Under the pieces are notes generated by a model. It made no database searches and was not told the origin of the DNA. It saw only the letters and a list, made by a program, of their open reading frames with translations. Both the position numbers and the translations under genes were made by a program. From Burkholderiales bacterium (GTDB taxonomy: Bacteria > Pseudomonadota > Gammaproteobacteria > Burkholderiales > Casimicrobiaceae), in assembly GCA_025354075.1 (NCBI GenBank), contig JANXNO010000112.1, positions 1 to 10,602 on the forward strand: a stretch of 10,602 nucleotides of DNA, read 5' to 3'. Position 1 is the first letter of the stretch. Every line of letters starts with the position of its first letter. Positions 1 through 5,488 of the stretch are shown piece after piece.

Positions 1-382
1 AAATCATCGGCTCGGCCAGGCGAGAGTGTTTATTGGTGACGATGCCCCATTTGATGTCACGCCGTTCCAGGGCAATCAGCAACTCAAGCACGCCTTCAAA
101 CAGGTGGCTTTTGTTAAGTTTGCGACCCTCATAAATAGCCAAAAAGCGCTGGCGGCGATCATCGTATTCGTGATGATCGGGTGATAAATCGAGCCCTGCT
201 TTAAGCAGGCTGCGCGCGCCGTAAGTGGCGTACGGTCGCAGGGCCTCGTACGGTAGCTCGGGAAGACCCAGTTCGGCGCGCAAATCGTTGACGGCACCTG
301 CTAAATCGGGCGCGCTATCGACGAGCGTGCCGTCAAAATCGAAGAGCACGGCAACGGGGTTTTTGCTAACAGCTTTATTCAC
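1..382 (-). CDS. gph: HAD-family phosphatase, Gph/MupP-like (3' end outside window)
   Basis: N-terminal 127 residues of a haloacid-dehalogenase phosphatase; the gene runs off the left edge. HAD motif I is FDFDGTLVDSAPDL, with nucleophile Asp15 and general acid/base Asp17. HAD motif II is Thr116 in WGIVTNK. The alpha-helical cap lies between them, around residues 22–95. Members act on small phosphate monoesters such as 2-phosphoglycolate, or N-acetylmuramate 6-phosphate in the MupP branch. The stretch LFEGVLELL followed by WGIVTNK and AEPM resembles the ubiG-neighbouring beta/gammaproteobacterial type, so either substrate is possible and I cannot decide between them. The start is the GTG at 380–382, because no in-frame ATG occurs nearby upstream and motif I then sits at the usual distance from the N-terminus. 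The ribosome binding site is weak. It is co-directional with nudB, 115 bases downstream of it. Confidence 0.85.
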   Translation of the reverse strand, partial: MNKAVSKNPVAVLFDFDGTLVDSAPDLAGAVNDLRAELGLPELPYEALRPYATYGARSLLKAGLDLSPDHHEYDDRRQRFLAIYEGRKLNKSHLFEGVLELLIALERRDIKWGIVTNKHSRLAEPMI

Positions 383-497
383 AGAAGCCCAACGAATATG
401 GGCATAGCAGTAAAAATTGGCGTTAGTCGACAATTAATAATTAGTGGCACTAAGCCTTTGCGCAATGGGCATTTGCCTAAAAAGTTGCTGTTCAATA

Positions 498-980
498 TCA
501 TGCGTTTTTCGAGGTCACAGTCTGCAGGGCGAGCGCACCTAATGCCGCCGCGTTGCTCCATGAAGTTACCTGCCTGATCGCAGCGGCAATAGGCAGCCAT
601 TTGAAGGCCACGTGTTCGCGCGGCGCGAGCTTTGGCGACTGCTTCTCAGACAGACAAATTGCAAAGCAACGCTCACGGTTATGCGTGGTGTTCGCTGGGT
701 AGCGGTGCCGCCAGTGCGGGTAAATGCAGTACACGTTTTCGTAGTTGAGATCGACGAGCCCCCCGTGCTGGCTGGCAACCAGTCCAGTTTCCTCGAACAG
801 CTCGCGCTCCGCAGTTTCAGCGAAGCTTTCACCGTGCTCCTGCGAGCCGGTCACCGACTGCCAAAAGCCGGGTACATCGGCACGTTCAATCAACAGCGTT
901 TCGCGTAGCGGCGTAACGATGGCGACTAGCACCGAGCGGGGGATTTTTAGCGGCTTTTTCTTTGCCGTATCGTCAACCAC
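498..980 (-). CDS. nudB: Nudix hydrolase NudB, dihydroneopterin triphosphate diphosphatase
   Basis: This 160-residue Nudix protein closely follows E. coli NudB, which removes pyrophosphate from 7,8-dihydroneopterin triphosphate in folate synthesis. The complete Nudix box GX5EX7REUXEEXGU spans residues 45–67, with the catalytic RELFEETG core carrying the metal-binding glutamates. NudB-specific landmarks are also present: PGFWQSVTGS just before the box, WRHRYP at 90–95, EHVAFKWLP at 122–130 and SWSN at 140–143. The start is the GTG at 978–980; there is no ATG close by, and the length matches the family. It starts 9 bases after the barstar stop, which suggests co-transcription from the RNase/barstar side. 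A link between folate synthesis and an RNase inhibitor is not obvious, so the shared transcript may simply be convenient. Confidence 0.92.
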   Translation of the reverse strand: MVDDTAKKKPLKIPRSVLVAIVTPLRETLLIERADVPGFWQSVTGSQEHGESFAETAERELFEETGLVASQHGGLVDLNYENVYCIYPHWRHRYPANTTHNRERCFAICLSEKQSPKLAPREHVAFKWLPIAAAIRQVTSWSNAAALGALALQTVTSKNA

Positions 981-989
981 GCTAAACGC

Positions 990-1313
990 TCAAACCAGCA
1001 CCACGCGAAACGCTTTGTTGTGCTCGCCCCACCACACACAGGCTTCGTCGAAAATCTCGAGCAGGGTGTGCCAGTCGTCGCCAAACCGCTTGTCGGCGTT
1101 GCCCACGTCTGACAGCAGCAGCGTCATGCTTTCGTGTTTAGCCCACGCGCTGTCCATCAGGCAATCGGCCAGCGCGTCCCAGTTGTGACCGAAGTGCTTG
1201 GGCAGTTTGAGGCCCGTTGCCAGCGCCTCAAGCAGAGCCCTTTTTGAGCGCACCCCCTTCAGTTGCACCCGCAAAATCACATCAGATCGAAGATCATGGA
1301 CGGCGTTTTTCAT
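990..1313 (-). CDS. Barstar-family ribonuclease inhibitor
   Basis: A 107-residue cytoplasmic protein without signal peptide, about the size of barstar plus a short N-terminal extension. Barstars block the active site of barnase/RNase Sa-type ribonucleases and protect the producer. The diagnostic segment LPKHFGHNWDALADCL lies at residues 37–52. Compared with Bacillus barstar by eye, the RNase-contacting acids are kept: Asp46 matches Asp35, Asp50 matches Asp39 and Glu90 (in IFDEA) matches Glu76. Trp38 of barstar is replaced by Ala49. The gene begins 16 bases after the stop of the secreted ribonuclease, so toxin and inhibitor are probably on one mRNA with the RNase first. The ATG at 1311–1313 has only a weak purine-rich upstream sequence (GGGA). 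Barstar homologues also occur without a neighbouring RNase, but here the partner is adjacent, so a cognate role is the simplest reading. Confidence 0.92.
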   Translation of the reverse strand: MKNAVHDLRSDVILRVQLKGVRSKRALLEALATGLKLPKHFGHNWDALADCLMDSAWAKHESMTLLLSDVGNADKRFGDDWHTLLEIFDEACVWWGEHNKAFRVVLV

Positions 1314-1329
1314 AGTGATCCCGATTCAG

Positions 1330-1716
1330 CTAACGTGCGATGCATTTGAAGGATTGATAGTGGTCGTCGCTGTAATAGCACTGATCAGCGGCGCGCTGAT
1401 CGCCGCCACAGACGATACGCCGCGCGCCACGGCTTCTCACGCCCGGCGTGCGCACCGTGTATTCGCGGTAATAGCCGCGTTTTTCTCGGGGCAGCAAGCG
1501 CTCCCGATTGTTGAAGGCGATGCCGTCGCGGTCACTCGAAAATGGGCCCCCCGCGGCAATCAGCGAGAGCGTTTCCTGGCCTTGTCGGGGCAGATTTTTC
1601 TCTGCAATGGACTGGTCTAGCGGGCATGCTGTGGTGCGCGCAAAGCTCATTGGTGCAAGGAGCAGCGCGAGCATCATTGCTACGCTTGCCAGCCCGTACC
1701 GGGTACTTGTTTTCAT
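1330..1716 (-). CDS. Secreted guanyl-specific ribonuclease (RNase Sa / barnase superfamily)
   Basis: This 128-residue protein has an N-terminal signal peptide: a basic start, the hydrophobic segment LASVAMMLALLLAP, and likely cleavage after Ala27 in MSFA|R. The mature part of about 101 residues fits microbial RNases such as RNase Sa. Signature stretches are ETLSLIAAGGPF (49–60), DGIAFNNRE (64–72), GYYREYTVRTPG (81–92), RGARRIV (96–102) and YYSDDHYQSF (114–123). By alignment with RNase Sa the catalytic triad is Glu85, Arg100 and His119, all present. Cys31 and Cys125 correspond to the terminal disulfide of RNase Sa. Cys103 and Cys113 flank a short insertion and may form an extra disulfide. The enzyme should cleave RNA after guanosine outside the cytoplasm. 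The ATG at 1714–1716 is preceded by AAGGTG at about 9 bases. It lies 22 bases after the CoA-binding gene and 16 bases before barstar. Confidence 0.93.
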   Translation of the reverse strand: MKTSTRYGLASVAMMLALLLAPMSFARTTACPLDQSIAEKNLPRQGQETLSLIAAGGPFSSDRDGIAFNNRERLLPREKRGYYREYTVRTPGVRSRGARRIVCGGDQRAADQCYYSDDHYQSFKCIAR

Positions 1717-1738
1717 AGCGGATTACACCTTAAAGGAC

Positions 1739-2143
1739 TCAGCGAGATGCCAGATAGTGCGTTTCAAGACATTGGTTTTGTACCACCGTCATGCCCGCGT
1801 CAGCCGCAATTTTCGCAGCGTCGCCATTGGCAACGCCCACCTGCATCCACAGCACTTTCGGCACTGGCGACATGGCTGCGGCCGCAGTCGCCACATCAAC
1901 CATGTCTTCGCTGCGCCGAAAGCAATCGACGATGTCCACCGGAACCGTGATGTCGCCCAAAGACGCGAGGCATGGCTCACCCAGAATGGTGCTACCGGCA
2001 TACTGCGGATTCACCGGAATGATGCGATAGCCGCCGCTTTGCAGCACTGAGGCCACCACAAAGCTGGGCCGATCAGGTCGATTGGACAGGCCAACCACCG
2101 CAATGTTTTTTGCTGTTGCGAAAAGTGCGTAATGCGCACTCAT
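1739..2143 (-). CDS. CoA-binding domain protein (YccU-like)
   Basis: A 134-residue single-domain protein of the CoA-binding (Rossmann-like) family seen in E. coli YccU and in the N-terminus of succinyl-CoA synthetase alpha-type proteins. The dinucleotide-fold start NIAVVGLSNRPDRPS is at residues 13–27 and the second strand RIIPVNPQ at 40–47. VDIVDCFRR (68–76) and KVLWMQVGV (95–103) complete the usual pattern. The biochemical role of the stand-alone family is poorly defined. The C-terminus reads VVQNQCLETH, whereas many relatives have a form like VMDRC-K-E-H, so the end is diverged from memory of the family. The ATG at 2141–2143 overlaps the stop of the crystallin-like gene (ATGA) and has no clear Shine-Dalgarno sequence, which points to translational coupling. 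Confidence 0.88.
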   Translation of the reverse strand: MSAHYALFATAKNIAVVGLSNRPDRPSFVVASVLQSGGYRIIPVNPQYAGSTILGEPCLASLGDITVPVDIVDCFRRSEDMVDVATAAAAMSPVPKVLWMQVGVANGDAAKIAADAGMTVVQNQCLETHYLASR

Positions 2144-3465
2144 CGGACGCGGCGGAATGACGAAATCATGTCGTTCATGCCTTGCGGTATTTCACTGTAT
2201 TGCCCTGGGCCAAGAATGAAACAGCGACCGCGATAGTTCGAGTCTTCGCAAAATTGCCAGTTGCCAAAGCTAATGAAAATCGAGGACGCCGTGTCGTTCA
2301 TGCCGGAGCTTCCGAGATCTGCGACGTCGCCCACTGCGCGAACCGTGCTGCCTCGGAAGTTGCCGTGCTCATACAGCCACAGCGGATGACGGCTGCGTGG
2401 AGCGTTCGGCTCCATCACAACGTAGTTTTGACCGCCCGGGGTGAGTCCGCTCCAGCTTGGGTCGCCGCCACCGACTCTACGCATCGACGAAATCGAGCGA
2501 TCCATTTGCGGCGGCAGGCGACGATAGTCGCCAGGACCGAACACCAGACAGGCACCACCAAAACTGCGGTCTTCGCACGCTTCCCAGTTGCCGCCAGACA
2601 CGCGCATCGACTGAATGCGGTCGTTAAAGCCGGAGTTGCGCAAGTTGTCCACGTCGTTATCGAGCGTCAGCGCCTGACCACGAAAATCAATTTCCGAATA
2701 GACGTCAACGCGCGCCCGGCCACCGGTCGGATACGGGGCTGGAGAATTGTGGTTGCCCGAATTGGCGATCACGCCGCCAGCGATGGCGCCGATGAGGGCA
2801 ACCACAGGATCAACCTGCACGGTCGTTGGCGGTGGTGGCGGCACGGGCAACGGTTGTGGCCGCGGCTGGTCGAGCACGCGCGCGCTGACGATGCGGTAGT
2901 TGAGCTGCGCACCGAGATCGTTGTAGCGCCCGGGAGGCAATGCCTGGCAGCGTCCGCCATAGTTGTAATCGGTACAAATCTCCCACGTGCCACCCGTCAC
3001 GATGGCTGAAGACGGGCTGCCAATCGGGCTGCGGCCCTGATCGAAGTCGGCGACACTTTGCTCAAGATTGGTTATGCGACCCCGGAAATCACGCCCTTCA
3101 AAAAGTTGCAACTGCGCGGGGGTGTACGTGACGGCGGGTTGTCCATAGGTTACGTCGCGTATTGATTCGACGGTGTCGCCGTAGCGCCCGCCCAGATCTC
3201 GGTAATCGCCAGCAGTCAACCGCCGACAGTCGCCTGTGAAATTTTGCCCCGTGCAGGCCTCCCAGATACCAGAATCCACTCGTATCGAGCGCGCTGCGCC
3301 GATAGACAGATTGCCTTCGGAGCGGGAAACCCGCTCCGTCGCGCCGGTAAAGTCGCGACCGCTGAAAAGCCACAATTCCGCTGCGGATACGGCGGTAGCA
3401 CTGGCGAGTGACGCCACCGCGAGCAATACGTTACGGACGGAACGCTTATTTTGATGAAACTTCAT
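2140..3465 (-). CDS. Secreted four-domain beta/gamma-crystallin-like protein
   Basis: A 441-residue exported protein. The signal peptide covers about residues 1–29 (KRSVRNVLLAVASLASA, cleavage near VSA|A). Four crystallin-type domains follow at about 30–106, 118–198, 252–331 and 361–441, each built of paired Greek-key-like units. Recurrent features are a start such as LWLFSGRDF, a middle such as NWEACED, then G-x-C and PGxY. Canonical calcium motifs (N/D)(N/D)xx(S/T)S appear in domain 4 at 390–395 (NDTASS) and 431–436 (NDMISS), with a variant NDRIQS at 281–286. The two N-terminal domains lack clear versions. Between domains 2 and 3 is a Pro-rich linker (200–213) and a glycine-zipper-like hydrophobic stretch (VALIGAIAGGVIANSG, 222–237). 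I chose the ATG at 3463–3465, because AGGAGG precedes it and the signal peptide follows directly; a longer frame starting at 3570 has no such support. Calcium-dependent structural or envelope role is inferred only. Confidence 0.85.
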   Translation of the reverse strand: MKFHQNKRSVRNVLLAVASLASATAVSAAELWLFSGRDFTGATERVSRSEGNLSIGAARSIRVDSGIWEACTGQNFTGDCRRLTAGDYRDLGGRYGDTVESIRDVTYGQPAVTYTPAQLQLFEGRDFRGRITNLEQSVADFDQGRSPIGSPSSAIVTGGTWEICTDYNYGGRCQALPPGRYNDLGAQLNYRIVSARVLDQPRPQPLPVPPPPPTTVQVDPVVALIGAIAGGVIANSGNHNSPAPYPTGGRARVDVYSEIDFRGQALTLDNDVDNLRNSGFNDRIQSMRVSGGNWEACEDRSFGGACLVFGPGDYRRLPPQMDRSISSMRRVGGGDPSWSGLTPGGQNYVVMEPNAPRSRHPLWLYEHGNFRGSTVRAVGDVADLGSSGMNDTASSIFISFGNWQFCEDSNYRGRCFILGPGQYSEIPQGMNDMISSFRRVR

Positions 3466-3469
3466 GCAG

Positions 3470-3475
3470 CCTCCT
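3470..3475 (-). promoter_or_regulatory. Ribosome binding site of the crystallin-like gene
   Basis: A perfect AGGAGG on the minus strand ends four bases before the ATG at 3463–3465. It is the strongest Shine-Dalgarno sequence on the minus strand of this window and decides the start against the longer open frame beginning at 3570. It would drive the whole downstream cluster, in which the next gene is reached by an ATGA overlap. Confidence 0.75.
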
Positions 3476-3487
3476 GGTTGTTCATGG

Positions 3488-3500
3488 GCACAGACTGTGC
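3488..3500. promoter_or_regulatory. 13-bp palindrome upstream of the crystallin-like gene
   Basis: GCACAG-A-CTGTGC is a perfect 6-1-6 inverted repeat lying 23–35 bases upstream of the crystallin-like start in the 164-base divergent gap (3466–3629). Its size and place fit a dimeric repressor operator, or a small hairpin in the 5' leader. No convincing -35/-10 pair was found for either direction in this gap: a TTGACA at 3544–3549 on the plus strand has no matching -10 at the normal spacing. Confidence 0.35.
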
Positions 3501-3629
3501 GAGTGCGGGCCAATGACAAAAAACGCTGTTTAGAATGACCACGTTGACATTCCCCACTCGTTTCTTGCACGCCACGGCAATCCCGAAGCGTAGCGCAAGT
3601 AGTCGCCTACGCAACCAAACTAATTCTGA

Positions 3630-4610
3630 ATGATCGCCTTTCTCCTGCGCCGTCTCGTCCAATCATTGCTGGTATTGCTGGCGATGAGCGTGCTGGTGTT
3701 CGTCGGCGTGTATCTGATTGGCAATCCAATTGACATCCTGATCAGCAGTCAGGCTGATCAGGCCGAGCGTGATCGCGCGATTGTGGCGCTGGGCTTAGAC
3801 AAATCCATTTGGTCGCAGTACGGAAGCTTTGCGTTCGGCGCGCTGACGGGCGATCTGGGCAAGAGCTTCGCGCATGGCGTGCCGGCGCTAGAGCTGATCA
3901 TGACGCGGATGCCAGCCACGTTGGAGTTGGCCTTGACCGCGATGCTGATTGCGGTGGGCTTGGGCATTCCGTTGGGAATGATTGCGGGACTCAAACCGGA
4001 TGGATTCATTGGTAAATCCATCATGGCGGCGTCGATTCTGGGCTTCAGCTTGCCGACGTTTTGGGTCGGGCTGATGCTGATCATGCTGTTTGCGGTGTTT
4101 CTAGGCTGGCTGCCATCAAATGGTCGCGGCGAAACGGTGGATGTATTCGGCGTGCCGTTGAGCTTTTTGACGCTGGACGGCTTGGCGCACTTGATCTTGC
4201 CTGCGGTGAATCTGGCGTTGTTCAAGTTGTCGCTGTTGATTCGGTTGACGCGTGCCGGTGTGCGCGAGGCGATGGCAATGGATTACGTGAAGTTTGCTCG
4301 CGCCAAGGGGTTGTCGAGCACGCGCATCGTCGGCGTGCATGTGCTCAAAAACATCATGATTCCGATTGTGACCGTGATTGGGCTGGAGTTCGGCTCGGTA
4401 GTGGCGTTTGCCGTGGTCACCGAGAGCGTGTTCGCTTGGCCGGGCATGGGCAAGCTGCTGCTCGACTCGATCAACGTGCTGGACCGCCCCGTGATCGTGG
4501 CGTATTTGCTGATCATCGTGAGCTTGTTTGTATTCATCAACCTGCTAGTAGATATTGCCTATTCAGCGCTTGATCCACGCGTGCGTCTCGCTGATTCGGG
4601 AGCACATTGA
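3630..4610 (+). CDS. ABC transporter permease, DppB/OppB/GsiC family
   Basis: A 326-residue inner-membrane permease subunit of a peptide/nickel-type importer. The N-terminus MIAFLLRRLVQSLLVLL is typical of the family. Six hydrophobic segments can be seen, at about 9–30, 99–120, 133–160, 187–207, 243–265 and 288–310. The cytoplasmic EAA-type coupling loop, which docks on the ATPases, is EAMAMDYVKFARAKGL at 213–228. The C-terminus DIAYSALDPRVR is also typical. It is the first gene of a four-gene operon and lies divergent to the crystallin-like gene. No Shine-Dalgarno sequence precedes the ATG at 3630, yet no later start would keep the first membrane segment. Substrate (di/oligopeptide, glutathione, nickel or other) cannot be told from the sequence. 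Confidence 0.93.
   Translation: MIAFLLRRLVQSLLVLLAMSVLVFVGVYLIGNPIDILISSQADQAERDRAIVALGLDKSIWSQYGSFAFGALTGDLGKSFAHGVPALELIMTRMPATLELALTAMLIAVGLGIPLGMIAGLKPDGFIGKSIMAASILGFSLPTFWVGLMLIMLFAVFLGWLPSNGRGETVDVFGVPLSFLTLDGLAHLILPAVNLALFKLSLLIRLTRAGVREAMAMDYVKFARAKGLSSTRIVGVHVLKNIMIPIVTVIGLEFGSVVAFAVVTESVFAWPGMGKLLLDSINVLDRPVIVAYLLIIVSLFVFINLLVDIAYSALDPRVRLADSGAH
3737..3762. repeat. Perfect 10-bp inverted repeat inside the first permease gene
   Basis: CCTGATCAGC and GCTGATCAGG are exact reverse complements separated by the six bases AGTCAG. Each arm also contains the 8-bp palindrome CTGATCAG. The element starts about 107 bases into the permease gene and codes for part of the first periplasmic loop (ILISSQADQA). 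In RNA it would form a strong hairpin; in DNA it is two copies of an 8-bp palindrome 16 bp apart. There is no T-run after it, so it is not an intrinsic terminator. Confidence 0.6.
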
Positions 4611-5488
4611 TGCAGGAAGCGTCCATCTGGCGTGAAAAACTTGCTGATTTCGCTGCGAGCCGGATCGCGCTGTTTGGTCTGGCGCTGTTCGTGTTGATCG
4701 TGCTGGCAGCGCTCTTTGCGCCGTGGTTGTCGATGCAAAACCCGTACGACTTAGCACAACTCGACATCATGGATGCTCGCTTGCCCCCGGGAAGCACAGG
4801 CGGCGACGGGCAGACCTTTCTGATTGGCAGCGACGAACAGGGGCGTGACCTGTGGTCGGCCATTCTCTACGGCCTGCGCATCAGTCTGGGCGTCGGCGTG
4901 ATTTCTACGCTGATCGCCGTTTCGATCGGGTTGGTAGTCGGGCTGATTGCAGCCTATCGCGGTGGTCGCTGGGATAACGTAATCATGCGTATCGTTGATA
5001 TTCAATTGTCGTTCCCCGCGATTCTCATTGCGCTGATTTTGCTGGCGGTATTGGGTCAGGGCATTGGCAAAATTATCGCAGCACTGGTGACCGTGCAATG
5101 GGCCTATTACGCTCGCACCGTGCGCGGGGCGGCGCTTGCCGAGATGAGCAAGGACTACATCGCGGCGGCGAAAGGTTTGGCGTTGTCTCCCGCGCGAATT
5201 GTTTTTAATCACCTTTTGCCAAACAGCCTGCCGCCGTTGATCGTGGTCGCGTCGGTGCAGGTGGCGCACGCTATTGCGCTGGAGGCGACGCTGTCGTTTT
5301 TGGGGCTCGGCTTGCCTATTACGGAGCCGTCGCTGGGGCTGTTGATCGCGAATGGCTACCAGTACCTGCTGTCGGGGAAATATTGGGTGAGCTTCTTTCC
5401 GGGCGTGGCGCTGCTGCTGACCATTCTCAGTATCAATCTGGTGGCGGATCAGTTGCGTGATGTGCTCAATCCGAGGCTCGCGAAATGA
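4610..5488 (+). CDS. ABC transporter permease, DppC/OppC family
   Basis: The second permease subunit, 292 residues. The N-terminal membrane segment is at about 20–40, followed by the family signature IGSDEQGRD (72–80) and YGLRISLGVG (87–96). Further membrane spans lie at about 93–115, 133–150, 153–170, 208–230 and 260–282. The coupling loop is AEMSKDYIAAAKGL at 177–190, with Pro204-Asn205 (LLPN) after it, as is usual for DppC. The ATG at 4610 overlaps the last base of the preceding stop (TGATG); a TTG at 4607 in the same frame is possible but less likely. The end overlaps the next gene by ATGA. It pairs with the DppB-like protein to form the membrane channel. Confidence 0.93.
   Translation: MQEASIWREKLADFAASRIALFGLALFVLIVLAALFAPWLSMQNPYDLAQLDIMDARLPPGSTGGDGQTFLIGSDEQGRDLWSAILYGLRISLGVGVISTLIAVSIGLVVGLIAAYRGGRWDNVIMRIVDIQLSFPAILIALILLAVLGQGIGKIIAALVTVQWAYYARTVRGAALAEMSKDYIAAAKGLALSPARIVFNHLLPNSLPPLIVVASVQVAHAIALEATLSFLGLGLPITEPSLGLLIANGYQYLLSGKYWVSFFPGVALLLTILSINLVADQLRDVLNPRLAK

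Noticed and set aside
441..453. TTAGT-GGC-ACTAA inverted repeat as terminator of the nudB unit
   Set aside because: The stem is short and AT-rich and no T-run follows on the minus strand; it may be chance.
1198..1620. 140-residue open frame on the plus strand
   Set aside because: Antisense to the RNase and barstar genes, which have clear family motifs.
1330..1716. RNase as a contact-dependent or polymorphic toxin tip
   Set aside because: The protein is a stand-alone 128-residue enzyme with its own signal peptide; no delivery domain, repeat region or secretion partner is encoded nearby.
2182..3009. 275-residue open frame on the plus strand
   Set aside because: Antisense to the crystallin-like gene, no family signature, no ribosome binding site; explained by codon bias of the real gene.
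3544..3549. TTGACA on the plus strand as promoter of the transporter operon
   Set aside because: No -10-like hexamer lies 15–19 bases downstream, so the match alone is not enough.
3466..3570. N-terminal extension of the crystallin-like protein by 35 residues
   Set aside because: The signal peptide and AGGAGG site both point to the ATG at 3463–3465; the extension is polar and carries no motif.
3588..3612. GCGTAG/CTACGC hairpin before the permease start
   Set aside because: Only six base pairs with a 13-base loop; too weak to call as a regulatory element on its own.
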